DNA of 64,000 bases. It comes from Echinarachnius parma (lineage: Eukaryota; Echinodermata; Echinoidea; Clypeasteroida; Echinarachniidae). The notes under the pieces were generated by a model. It was not told where the DNA came from. It saw only the letters and a program-made list of their open reading frames with translations, and did not search any database. This document shows, piece after piece, positions 10,806 to 22,131 of the stretch. The stretch covers positions 62,001 to 126,000 of the forward strand of contig JBAMJV010003038.1 in NCBI GenBank assembly GCA_037951105.1, read 5' to 3'. The translations under genes were made by a program, and so were the position numbers. Positions within the stretch are counted from its first letter, which is position 1, and every line of letters starts with the position of its first letter.

Positions 10806-12340
10806 ATGGATAGATCTGAATATAATTTTCCCTTTAATAATATAAGTGATCAAGTGTTTCGGCAAATTTCTGATGGTGTACAGAATAATTTTGATGATAA
10901 TAATACACAATTGGATGCTAATAATTATGTAAATGAGAACGATGAATATAATGAATTAGATCCTGATGATGATTATTTTGCAACAAATGATAATTTTACC
11001 AAATATTGGCTTCCTGATGAATTTAAGAGAAATAATTATAGACATTTTGAGTAATAATGTAAATAAATGTAGTATGCTCCATTTCAATTCTCGTAGTTTA
11101 TATAGAAATGTTGACGCTATTAATCAGTTTATTCATCAATTCGATTTTACATTTTCAATATACGGATTTAGTGAAACTTGGATTCATGATAAGACACCTT
11201 TATTGTTTAATTTGGATGATTATACATTTTGTCACAAAGATAGACAGGGCAGAAGGGGTGGAGGTGTAGCACTCTTAGTCAATAATCAATTCGATGTTAA
11301 AGTTCGGAATGATATATCATTACCCGATACTCTTTGTGAGTCCCTTTTTATTGAAATAACATTGAACCATAAGACAAATATAATTGTTGGTATAATTTAT
11401 ATAAACCTAATAAACCCATTCAAGAGTTTAATGATAATATAAATTTATGCCTTGAGGGACTGGTGACTGAAAATAAAAATATGTTTATAATGGGAGACTT
11501 CAATATCAATTTATTGAATTCATCAGTAAGTCAGTGTATAAACAATTTTGTTAATGTTGTATATAATAATTCATTCCGTCCACTGATTGATAAACCAACA
11601 AGAATAACTAAAAGATCTGTTACTTTGATTGATAATATGTTGACCAATGTATATAATAAACACATTCAATCAGGTATATTTTATAGTGGCTTAACTGATC
11701 ATTTACCTATTTTTGAAATAACTGACCTCTCCGTTTGTAATGATTATTTTGTTCCTGTAAATTTTACGTATTCTTATATAAAATAAAATGACCCTTCGGT
11801 TTTAAACTCATTCAAAAAAGATTTATTAGCTACAGAATGGAATGATGTTTTAACAAACCCAGATGTAAATGAAGCTTATGATGCATTCTTGGATAAATTA
11901 AAAAAGATATATGATTCTAAGTTTATAATAAGTAGTAGGAAAAACAGAAAAAAAGGTTCCAAGAAAGCCATGGGTAACCCCTTCATTGTTGAAATGTATT
12001 AATAACAAGGATTAATTGTATAAATTGTATTGTAAGAAGAGAACTGGTTGAAGTGAACGTAAATATAAGAAGTATCGTAATAAACTTAATTCTATTTTAC
12101 AATCCGTTCGGAAAAATATTATTGTGATTTGTTAGAAAAGAATAACAATAATTTGTTAAAAGTATGGCAAGTGATAAATGACTTATTAGGCAAGCGTGGT
12201 AAACGTAAGAATCCATCTTATTTTATGAAAGCCAATTGATTGTAAACGAGTTTAATTCATACTTTTCTAATATTGCTACTAAACTCAAGTCTGACCATAT
12301 TATCTAAACATAACTTTAATACATATCTTACTGATAAATG
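10806..12340 (+). pseudogene. CR1-group LINE ORF2, 5' part: leader and APE endonuclease
   Basis: A start at 10806 (MDRSEYNF) opens an acidic leader. This leads, after a one-base frame shift near 11045, into an APE-type endonuclease. Recognisable blocks are CSMLHFNSRSL, YGFSETWIHD, GRRGGGVALLV and SLFIEI. After a second shift near 11400 come MGDFNINLL, PTRITKRSVTLID and GLTDHLPIF. A linker with basic clusters follows to about 12305 (KYKKYRNKLNS). The element is then split by Helitron-like DNA, and the RT resumes at about 20659. Several more shifts and stops lie after 11786. It is non-functional. Confidence 0.85.
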
Positions 12341-12894
12341 TGATGTTCTAAAGTCATCGAATTGACCGCTTAAAGTTGAAATCGCGCAAAGAGTGTGAAA
12401 ATTGGCTAAATTTGGTCAAACATGCATTTTTCTTAACGGTCACAACTTCTTTGATACATGGATATATACAAACATTGGCCAATCAGATTTTGTAAAGTCA
12501 TCATAGTGCACGATAAAGAAAAAAAAGTTCAACCTTCAATTACGACCTGTTCCCGTGCTCTAATCGTGAAATAAAATCGAAAATCGCGATAGTGTAGCGG
12601 AAACTCAGCTTTAACATACTGAAAACCGGGTAAAAATGGGCCAAAGGAAAGGTGTGATATGGTCAAAATAAGACGTCAGGTACAGAGCCATTTTACAGTC
12701 ATTTTGGTCAATTTAAGAGCTTCCCCCTTCCCTTTTGTTATGAATTAATATTGTTACCCTATTTTGTGTCATTCATTTATGCCAAGTAAATGTTATGACA
12801 TCATCATATTACGCGTTGAAAAGTCAATATCATCATATCGAAATTTCAATATGTATAACCTTAATTCGTCAAACGTGACGAATTCAACATCTAG
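12341..12894 (+). mobile_element. Helitron-like unit A, 3' part
   Basis: This stretch matches the reverse complement of 51560-52190 in the second array. It ends with a 9-bp-stem hairpin, AATTCGTCA-AACG-TGACGAATT, then CAACATCTAG (12885-12894). A hairpin about 10 bases ahead of a CTRR terminus is the Helitron 3' signature. The 5' part of the unit is missing, replaced by the CR1 sequence it interrupts. No Rep/helicase coding is present. Confidence 0.65.
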
Positions 12895-14369
12895 TTAGGT
12901 TATACATATACATATGTATAACCTTTTGATTTCGTCAAGATTTTATTAGGTTATACATATACATATGTATAACCTATTGATTTCGTCAAGATTTTTATTA
13001 TTATTCTCCCCATCACTTTTGTTCGTCGATTATCTCAAGATCACATGAATCAAATATCATGAATCTTCACATGATGATAGATCATGTTCTAATTTAGAAC
13101 TGCCCACTTTTTCAGTGACGTCACATGACTGTGACGTCATCAGGACGCCATTTTGTAAAATGTTAATAATCATCATATCTCAGTCATGAAATATCAATTT
13201 CAATTCAAATTTCGCATGAACATTAATCAGGTCAATGGTCATCTTTTAAGCTCATGCGCGTACAATTACATTCCGAGACGCGCGCGTACGCGTCCGTCAA
13301 ATGAAAAAAAATGTCAAAAAATGCCCAAAACCTCAACTCGAGTAATTTACTATATGTTTCAGACAATTTTAAGCGGTTCAAAAAAAAAAAACTTTTTAAA
13401 AAGTCCACAAACACCCAATTTTCTTTTAATATTCGGATAGATTATGAGTTGTAGATACGAATTCATACCTCATTTATGCCGAGTAAATGTTATAAAGTCA
13501 TCGTATTGACGGTTAAAGTTGAAAATGCGAATTTTACTCAATTTCAGTCAATGTTGAAATCGATCACAGTGTACTTTTGACCATATCTCACTTATTCTCC
13601 TTCAATGTACTCCCAAATTTTGATATCTCGTAGCTGATGTTCTGCTCTATTCGCAATCTATTCACACCATTTAGTTTTGTTCAATGGATCCTGATGAATT
13701 GTTTGATTGGAAATAAGAGTTCAAATCTGTTACAAATTGAGGGTTAGCCAAAACGTATGTTATCGATCTATAACTGCTGAAGAATTATGCTTTCAATTTG
13801 AGATTTCGCATGTAGATAGGGATTTTCAAGCCCATCATTTCATAAGTTAACACCAAATCGCGAAAATGCATATTTCATTGTCATATTTACCGTTAAAGGT
13901 CAAATAAATCAAGCATGAATACTCAATAACCACGTACGCCGCGGACATGAAATTCAGCACACATGTATGGTATAATGAAAGGAAAATGTTCATAAGATAA
14001 GATCGGATTATGAAAATGGCATTAAGGATATGTAAATTAGGTTCAAAGGTCAAATAATTCACTGTTACAATGACAAATGCAGTGTGCAATCACTGATGTA
14101 TCTTTCCCAATTTACCATTTTCGTTAAGAGATCTAATGTTGGTCTCGCGGTATAATTTGTGACACAAGATCAAAGGGTCGTAGGTTCGAATCCAAGACTA
14201 CTTTTTTTACTTTCTTTTTTTCTTCTTTTTTACTTTTTATTATGGAGGGGGAGGGTATCTGCTATTATTTATATGATGATTGAGAAGTTATTTTTGGAAT
14301 CATCCTTTTATCATAATAAATCGATATGTATAACCTTAATTCGTCAAAAGTGACGAATTCAAAATCTAG
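12895..14369 (+). mobile_element. Helitron-like unit B, head to tail with unit A
   Basis: The unit begins TTAGGTTATACATATAC directly after the CTAG of unit A and ends TGACGAATTCAAAATCTAG at 14369, giving 1475 bp. Its head contains a self-complementary GGTTATACATA...TATGTATAACC, present twice about 50 bp apart. The interior holds TGACGTCA-rich sequence, GCGCGCGTACGCG tracts, a tRNA-like segment at 14140-14198 and no protein domain. It is the plus-orientation counterpart of the minus-strand array at 47719-53985. Confidence 0.7.
14140..14198 (+). other. tRNA-like segment inside the Helitron-like unit
   Basis: GGTCTCGCGGTATAA followed 40 bases later by GTAGGTTCGAATCC resembles Pol III A and B boxes, with a T-rich run just downstream. 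Stems pair poorly, so it is not a credible tRNA. The same segment occurs at 47890-47949 and 49526-49585 on the minus strand. Confidence 0.4.
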
Positions 14370-15154
14370 TATTGTTTTTGTGTCTATATGCCAGTGCATA
14401 GAGACACGAAAACAAGAATTTTATTCGTCGGATACCTCAAGAACGGGTGCAGCTATTGTCCTGAAACTTTGCGAGATGATAGATCTTGGTCTAACTTAGA
14501 ACTGCCAAACTTTTGGGTGCCGCCGACTATTCGTGACGTCATCGGGACTCCATTTTGTGAAATTTCATTTAAGGATGTATCTCAGTCATGCATCTTCTAT
14601 TTCCCTTTAAATTTGGCACCAACAATTATCACGCCGAGTGGCAACTTTTCCGAGTATGCGCATGCGCATGCGCCACGTAACAAGCGCGTACGCGCCCGTC
14701 TAAGGATCTTAAGATCTTAAATTGCTCAAAAACAATTTTTTTATTCGGGCATAACTTTTTAAAAAGTCCACAAAAACCCAACTTTCTTTTAATATTCGGA
14801 TAGATTATGAGTTGTAGATGCGAATTCATACCTCATTCATGCCGAGTAAATGTCATAAAGTCATCATATTGACGGTTAAAATTTAAATAGCGCACGAGCG
14901 TGAAAATGTCCTAAGTCTGGTCTCTTATCGGCCATAACTTTTTAAAAAGTCCACAAAAACCCAAATTTCTTTGAATATCCGGAAAGATTATGAGTTGTAG
15001 ATGCGAATTCATACCTCATTTATGCCGAGTAAATGTTACAAAGTCATTATATTGACCGTTAAAATTTAAATAGCGCACGAGTGTGAAAATTGGCTAAGTC
15101 TGAATAGCGCCATCTAACGGCGAACAGTTCAAAACAAATAATTGGCAAAATAAG
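14370..15154 (+). mobile_element. Helitron-like unit C, diverged 5' part
   Basis: The sequence after the second CTAG is a diverged version of the same internal text (TTCGTCGGATACCTCAAG, GACGTCATCGGGACTCCATT, then repeats of TTTATGCCGAGTAAATGT at 14838 and 15019). It stops at GGCAAAATA, where the Tx1-type LINE has inserted. The next bases of the unit, TATGGTAAAAACATCC, resume after the LINE tail at about 20635 and run to about 20658. Confidence 0.6.
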
Positions 15155-15508
15155 GGGTGGTCGCATTGGGCGCGATTCCGCGCGGCTGTGCCCGCGAGTG
15201 CCGTGCGCGCAGTGGTGCGAATCCGTGGCAGGAAATTATTGTGTTCTAAGCGCTTCGCTTTATATTAGCGTGCGTGCACATTTTTATGGCAATTGACCGC
15301 TCTGCGTCCGGATTAAGGCGGCTTGCCATGGATTCGGGCCGATGCGTGCCGCATTCGTGGGTTTGGTCGAGCGGGGTCGCGTCTTTTGTTACCAGGCCTT
15401 TAACGGGTAAAGGTTTTTTACTTTCATGCTTTTGAAATTAAAAATATGTATGTTAGGATGGTATTTGGACATGTGATGCTATTGTGAGTAAATCCTCACA
15501 AGATTTGG

Positions 15509-15562
<54 letters not shown>

Positions 15563-16100
15563 CCCCGTGGATAGCCTTGCGTATTAGCTATTGAATGTTA
15601 CGTAACGGGTAAAGGTTCTATTGGTGTTTTGTTAAGACAGTGTTGGTATAAGTATGTTATGGTTGATAATAAGTACGTAGGTAGTTTGCCTCGTACAGGC
15701 TAGGAGCCGTGTTGGAATATATAGGACTGGTCTGGCTGGGGAGTGGGCGGGGTGGGTTGGGGATCGAGGAGGGGGGGGGGGGGGGGGGGAGTAGCGGAAA
15801 TGTTTTTTTGTTTTTGTTGGTGTTTGGTACACTTTTTTATTTCTTTTGTCGTAGAAAACCTCAACGAGGAGCAATGTTTAGTGTATATATCTTACAATTT
15901 AGTTTAGTTCAGTTACTGTGTCTGTTGTGTGTGGTGTGTGTGAATGTTGATTGCATTGCCTATGTTGTTGGGGACCTCGACCAATATGTCAGCTTTTGGA
16001 GTAATTTATATATTTTTGAGCCTGCTCTTGTTAGCCCGTGTCTTAGAATTTTATATATGGAGAAAAGAATGCATGAATATTTGTATGTTAATATTTAGTT

Positions 16101-19100
16101 ATGGAGGGTAAAGATAGTTATATTAGGTGTAATTTTCTTTCTTTGAATGTTAATGGAATCCGAGAAAAATCAAAGAGGGAAAAAATTTGTATATGGTGTA
16201 AAGATAAAGGAGTAGATATTGTTTTTTTACAAGAAACATACAGTACAATTGAAGTTGAGGAGACTTGGAAATTGCCATGGAATGGGAGTTCATTAGTCAT
16301 GGGACAAACCATAGTAAAGGGGTGCTTATTTTGATAGACTATAAATTAGATATTCAGGTTTTAAATGTTATCTCAGATGATAATGGTAGATATGTTATAA
16401 TGGAATGCATCATTCAGGGGATGAAATTGATAATTGCTAATGTTTATTTGCCAGTAAGAGGAAGAGAATTAGAGAAGATTGATTTTTTTGTAAATTTTGA
16501 AAAATTAATAAGGAACATTAATAAAGAAAATAATGCAATAATTATTGGAGGAGATTTTAATATTATTTTAAATAAAGATTTAGATTATTTTGGAAATAGT
16601 AGACACAACGTTCAGTCTAGATTTAATATTCTATTTGAACAATTTTTAGATAGATTTGAATTGCTGGATATTTGGAGGGTACGAAATGGATTAAAGAAAC
16701 AGTTTACGTATAGGCAAATTAATCCATTTATGCAAAGTAGATTAGATTATTGGTTGGTTTCTAAGCAAATAGAACAGGTAGTTTTTAAGTGTGATATAAT
16801 TCCTTCTATGGCTCCGGATCATTCAGCCATTCAGCTGCAATTTTATGATAAGTTAATTAATTCATTTAAGTTTCAAGGATCCTATTGGAAATTGAATAAT
16901 AGTTTATGTCAAGATATTGAATATATTAATTGTATTAAAGAGGAAATTATTCAATTAAAAGATGAATTTCAAATAGAAATAGAAGATAAAAGAGTTTTAT
17001 GGGATTTTTTGAAAATGAAAATTAGAAATGTTAGTAGAAAATATTCAAAAGAAAAGGCAAAACAACGAAAACAAAAAATTGCAAATTTGGAAGAGGATAT
17101 TTTTAAGTTGGAAAATGAATTGTTGAATGGGATAGACCAGGGAAAAGTTGATGACTTGGAACGGAAAAAAAAAGAATTACAGGATTGTTATAATTATATT
17201 AATGAAGGTATTAAAATTCGCTCTAGAGCTTCACACTATGAATGTGGAGAAAGAGACACTGGATATTTTACTCAATTAATGAAGTCTAATCAAAAGAAAA
17301 CATTAATTAGTAAACTTTATATAAATGAAAATATTTGTTTTGATCAAAAAAATATTATGCAAGAAATATCTATGTTTTATAGTAAGTTATATGCTCAATT
17401 AGAGGAGGAAATTTACTTTGTGGATGATTTTTTTCAGGACTTGCCAAAATTAAATTTAGATTCGAGTTTATTGTGTGAAGGAAAAATAACTAACGGAGAA
17501 TGTTTGGCAGCTATAAAAGAAATGGCATGTAATAAATCACCGGGGAACGATGGTTTAAGTGTGGAATTTTATATACAGTTTTGGCCACTAATAGGAAATT
17601 TGGTAGTAAACTCTTTAAATTTAGCTTTCGAAAAAAAAGAATTATCTTCGTCACAAAAACAGGCAGTTATAAGTTTAATCCATAAAGAAGGAAAAGACCC
17701 CCTATTTATAAAAAATTATAGACCAATATCCTTATTAAATGTAGATTACAAAATTTTAACTAAAGTGCTTTCAATAAGGATTAAAAAAGTTTTAAATGAA
17801 ATAATTTCTGTTAACCAGGTGGGATATTTAAAAGATCGAAATATAGGTGAAGCAATAAGAATGATAGATGATATAATTCATCATACATCAGTCAATAAAA
17901 TACCTGGATATATGATGATAATTGATTTTGAAAAGGCCTTTGATTCAGTTTCACATACTTTTTTGCAGAAGGTTTTAATTACATTTGGTTTTGGACCGTC
18001 ATTTTGTAGATGGGTGGAGACTATTTATAATAATGCTCAAAGTTGTGTTTTTAATGGGGGCGCATCTACTGGATACTTTAATATTAAGAGGGGTGTAAGG
18101 CAGGGGGACCCCCTGTCCCCATATTTGTTTATACTTTGTATTGAAATTTTAGTTCGTTCAATATATAAAGACCCTCAAATTCAAGGATTCACGTTCAATA
18201 ACGTACAAATAAAACAAATTCTTTATGCAGACGATATGACTCTTTTTATTCGGGACTCCAAATCATTTAAAAGGGTGGAGAAATTGTTTGAAAGTTTTGC
18301 TAGAAATTCTGGATTAAAAATTAATAAAGAAAAAACTTTCATATTATTGTTAGGCCCTTCTCAAAATAAAGATATTGCTCTTCCATTTGGTAAAATAGTA
18401 CAAATAGTGAAGATTTTGGGTATTTATTTTTCTTTAGATGTTGAAGTTCAGGAAAGGATAAATTATAAGGAAATTTTGAGTAAAATCAAAAAGTTGCTAT
18501 CGTGGTGGAAACAAAGAGATTTAACTTTAATGGGAAAAATTCAATTGATAAAAACGTTTATTTTGTCAAAATTAATTTATGTGTCGGCACTGACACCAGT
18601 ACCGAATTGGGTATTTCAAGATTTGGATAAATTGGTTTTTGACTTTTTGTGGAATGGAAAAGATAAGATTAAGCGTAATGTAATGTTCTTGGATTATTGT
18701 AGAGGTGGGCTAAGATTAACTGACTTCCATTTATTTATTTTAGTGCAGAGGATTATGTGGGTAAAGAGACTTTTAACGGGGGATGCAAATATGGGATGGA
18801 AGCAATATTTTAATTATTTAACTAAAGATTTTGGTGGAACTTTGATATTTTATAATAATAATGCAATCATAGATATTTTTAAATTAGCATTACCAGCTTT
18901 TTATAGAGACATGTTGGACGCTTGGATTGCAACAAAAACATTTTTGTTAAAAGAAAATATTTCTAAAAGGAATGAAATTATTTATAATAATAGATTTGTT
19001 TTTATTGATGGACATGTTCCTTTCAATGAACAGTTATTTAAAAAGAATATTTATAGGTTGCATCATATTGTTGATGGGGAAGGCAATATAAAATCAAATG

Positions 19101-19870
19101 AGGAATTTCAAAGAAAAGGTTTAAATAGTTTAGAGATTATGGAAATACAACGTATTTTTCTTGGCATTCCCCCTTCATGGAAACAATTTTTGAATAAAAA
19201 TATTCACTTAAATATAGATAGGGAATTAGATATGAACCTTTTAATTTTTGACAAGGTATATATGTTAGATAAGGTTACTTCAAAAATGATATATACTTTT
19301 TTATTGAGTAAAAAAGTAGAAAAATCATATGCAGAACGAAATTTAGAGCAGATTTATAATATTAATGGGAAAGACATACAATCAATATTCTTAAGACTTA
19401 GAAAATGCACTTTGAATAGTAAGCTTCGAGAATTTCAATTTAAAATGCTTTATAATATTATATATACTAAATTATATTTATATACATTTAAAATGGTTGA
19501 TAGTAATTTATGTTCTTTTTGTGGTAAATATGAAGAAACTTACGAGCATTTGTTTTTTCTTTGTGAGAAAGTAAAACCAATTTGGGAAGCGTGTGGAAAT
19601 TTATTTAATTTAGTAGAGATTAGAAATATAAATTGGAAAGATATCCACGTAGGAATAGTTGAGTTAAATATAGGGAAGGAACAGTTATTAAATCATATAA
19701 TAATTTTGGTAAAATACATGATATTTATAGATAGTAAAAATAGAAATAAACCACCAACTGCTTTGGAGATAAAGAAAAGATTATTAGAAAATAGAAAGGA
19801 GGAGAAGAATTTAGCTGGGGACCGTGGTACACTAACGTATCATTTTAGAAAGTGGGACAATTTAGAATAA
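16101..19870 (+). CDS. LINE ORF2: endonuclease-reverse transcriptase, one frame shift
   Basis: The product would nick target DNA and copy the element RNA (target-primed reverse transcription). In order it shows an APE endonuclease start (FLSLNVNGIREKSKREK, IVFLQETYS), then SHGTNHSKGVLILID, GGDFNIIL and APDHSAIQL. The RT domain at about 17520-18270 contains YRPISLLNVDYKILTK, IIDFEKAFDSV, GVRQGDPLSPYLF and the catalytic LYADDMTLF. A C-terminal zinc-knuckle-like CSFCGKYEETYEHLFFLC lies at 19510-19563. These fit the L1/Tx1 group. The first 60-65 codons are in one frame and the rest, from about 16290, in another, so one small indel separates them; otherwise the frame is open for 1201 residues. Codons are very AT-rich. 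The start at 16101 follows directly after a stop. Confidence 0.88.
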
Positions 19871-20283
19871 GGAAGGCAAACAGAAGCAATACAATTAATA
19901 AGGCGGACATAAGGGTCGAGATTCTCACCAGATGTAGGCATGTTTTCTGTGGATGGGTGTGTGGGTGTGTGCACGCGTGTGTGTGTGTGTGTGTATGTAA
20001 GCACTTGTATAGGTGTGTTCTTTGAGGGGAAAAGAGGTTTTTTTCCCCTCTTTTCCCCCCTTGTTTATGTTAATGCTCTGCTTTATTTGATGTACAACAA
20101 TACAATTTTGTTTGTATTATTTAGATGTAAATTTAAAATGATATTTTACATGATTATGTTAAGATGTGAAAATACGTTAACATACTGATTGTATTATATG
20201 TACTGATTTCTCTTATTGTTTGTTATTGTTATTTTGTTTTGAGCAATGAATAAAATAAATATCATTGAAAAAAAAAAAAAAAA

Positions 20284-20635
20284 TGTATAGGTATGTATGT
20301 GTGTGTGTCGGTGCTCGCGTGTGTATGTGTGTATGTAAGTGCTTGTAAGGTTGTTGTAAGGTTTTTTTTTTTTTTTTTTTTTGGGGGGGGGGGAGGCAAT
20401 GATTGTCCCCCTTTCTTATTTTTAATATACATTATGCTTTCTTCATTCATGTTGATCTGTATTATCAATTATTTTGTAATCATTTAAATGGTCATAATAT
20501 TTATTTGATGTAAAAGTTAATTTATATTGCTGTACATTATGTTAATTTGCTGAGTATTTTATGTATTGATTATTTTGTTATTGTTTGAATGAAGAAAATA
20601 AATACCATTGAAAAAAAAAAAAAAAAAAAAAAAAT
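20284..20635 (+). repeat. Second, tandem 3' UTR with its own poly-A tail
   Basis: The LINE 3' region ends CATTG plus about 16 A at 20267-20283. Directly after comes a diverged duplicate of the same region (GTATGTAAGTGCTTGTAAGG matching GTATGTAAGCACTTGTATAGG). It ends CATTG plus about 24 A at 20611-20634. The target sequence resumes only after the second tail. Confidence 0.75.
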
Positions 20636-20658
20636 ATGGTAAAAACATCCTTTTTTAA

Positions 20659-21392
20659 TATTTCTCTCTCTACTGGTTCCTGTCCTAACTTATTAAAAAT
20701 TGATTAAGTTATACCGATTTATAAAAAAGATGACCAATCTAAACTTCAAAACTTTCGCCCAATATCATTATTATCAAGTATTTCAAAGGTTTTAGAAACA
20801 TTGGTATATAATAGGTTGATTTCTTTTTTGAATGATCACGATATTTTTATTCCTAATCAGTTTGGTTTTAGGAAAAATCATTCAACTGATTTTGCTTTAA
20901 TTCAACTTTGTGATAAGATAATTGAATCTCTCGATACAATGGAATATATTATAGGTATTTTTATGGATCTGAGTAAGGCCTTTGATACCATCGATCATAC
21001 AATTTTACTTCATAAACTAGAACACTATGGTATCAGAGGCCTTGCTCTATCCTGTTCTATCCTATTCTTAAAAATAGAACACAGTACGTTCATTATTATT
21101 CCAATAGTTCTCAAAATTGAACCTCACATGTGGAGTTCCTCAATGTTCCATCTTAGGCCCACTACTATTTTTGATTTATGTTAATTATATAATAAGATCA
21201 TCAAATATTCTAACTTTCATTCTTTTTGCCGACGACACAAATATAATTTACTCACACAAAAATAATGATACACTTGTTGATACTGTAAATCATGATTTGT
21301 GTAATATCTCATTCTGGTTTAAACGTAATAAATTATCCTTAAACCGAAAACTCAATGTAGATCCTATAATATGCATATTGTACATCTTCTGA
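20659..21392 (+). pseudogene. CR1-group LINE ORF2, RT domain (continuation of 10806-12340)
   Basis: It resumes with STGSCPNLLK and PIYKKDDQSKL, then an open frame 20801-21184 with VYNRLISFLND, PNQFGFRKNHSTDFAL and IFMDLSKAFDTIDHTILL. After a shift near 21090 come VPQCSILGPLLFLIYVN and ILFADDTNIIYS. These are the palm motifs of a CR1-group RT. About 75-100 residues expected between the linker (12.3 kb) and this point are absent, so DNA was lost with the Helitron-like insertion. The reading breaks at 21392 where unrelated sequence begins. Confidence 0.85.
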
Positions 21393-22131
21393 AAGCCGAG
21401 AACATACTGAGCATGAAAAGATTAATTTTGAAGCCCTAACAGCGCCCAGAAAACAATTAAAAGCAAATTTAAACTCTTATTCTGAACCCCGATATTCGCC
21501 ATTTGACGGCGATTTTGTGCAGAGAGATTTGATGACGTCACAGGTTGAAAGGGGCCCAAACTACCCCGCATACGGCCGCGGACGGTAGAGCAGTAGTACC
21601 ATATTACCCTTTGCCTCCCCCAACGATCCCCTAGTCCAGCGCGCGCGAGTTATGCTGCCCTGCTCAATCGATAGAACGCCGTCCTTGTCAATATCATTTT
21701 TCTTGTGAGATTCGACCTGAAATCTGCAAAATCGGAGAATGTTGGAAATGTCTTAAGGAAGTGAAGATTTCAGGCATGGTTTTGATGTGGAAATCGTGAA
21801 TTCGCCAGTATCAACAAAGTTGAATTCGAGTCGCAAAGTCGGGAAAAGGTGCATGGCGTATGGTAGATCGACAAATATATCACTTTCATGGCTTCTTTGA
21901 CTTTGAAATTATATATTGTATTTTTCTCTGTCGGCATTCTAAGCCGACAGTAAAAAAAACAAAACAATAATAAGGTCAAAGAGGCCATGAAAGTGATATA
22001 TTTGTCGATCTGGCGTATGGCTGCGGCAATAGTATAGCGAATTGCACCATGTCCATGCACAGTTTGCCGGGGAAGATGCTGGGGGAAAGGGCGCATTGAA
22101 TCCCAAACTCCGGTGTCGGCACGCTATCACG
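21393..22131. other. Unclassified block inside the CR1-group LINE
   Basis: It is less AT-rich than its surroundings, with GATGACGTCACAGG, several CpG-rich runs and no open frame of interest. It replaces the thumb and C-terminal part of the LINE. CR1 text resumes at CTTACCTAATCATATT. A 147-bp hairpin element lies within it. I do not recognise the block. Confidence 0.4.
21864..22010. mobile_element. 147-bp hairpin MITE with 10-bp direct flanks
   Basis: GATCGACAAATATATCAC at 21866 pairs with GTGATATATTTGTCGATC ending at 22010, with arms of about 37 bases. The element is flanked on both sides by TGGCGTATGG (21854-21863 and 22011-22020). A 9-10-bp duplication suggests a Mutator-like (MULE) MITE, but the superfamily is inferred from duplication length alone. 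Confidence 0.7.

Larger units (their letters stand above)
15155..20635 (+). mobile_element. Tx1-type (L1-group) LINE, nearly full length
   Basis: A GC-rich start at 15155 leads through a ~950-bp 5' region to ORF2 (16101-19870), then a 3' region with GT-rich text and an A tail. The 5' region contains a ~50-base T run (15512-15562) and two copies of TAACGGGTAAAGGTT about 205 bp apart. An AAAATA string occurs at both boundaries (end of left flank and after the tail) and may be the target duplication. The host sequence is a Helitron-like unit whose uninterrupted form at 52285-52340 shows the join GGCAAAATATGGTAAAAACA. No ORF1 was recognised. The element is the youngest-looking insertion in this part. 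Confidence 0.8.

Noticed and set aside
15709-16098. 129-codon frame as ORF1 of the Tx1-type LINE
   Set aside because: It has a G-tract-derived glycine run and no coiled coil, RRM or zinc knuckle; likely 5' UTR.
12341-20658. A Polinton or other large virus-like element
   Set aside because: No capsid, polymerase B, integrase or protease likeness; termini and target site fit Helitron-like units plus a LINE.
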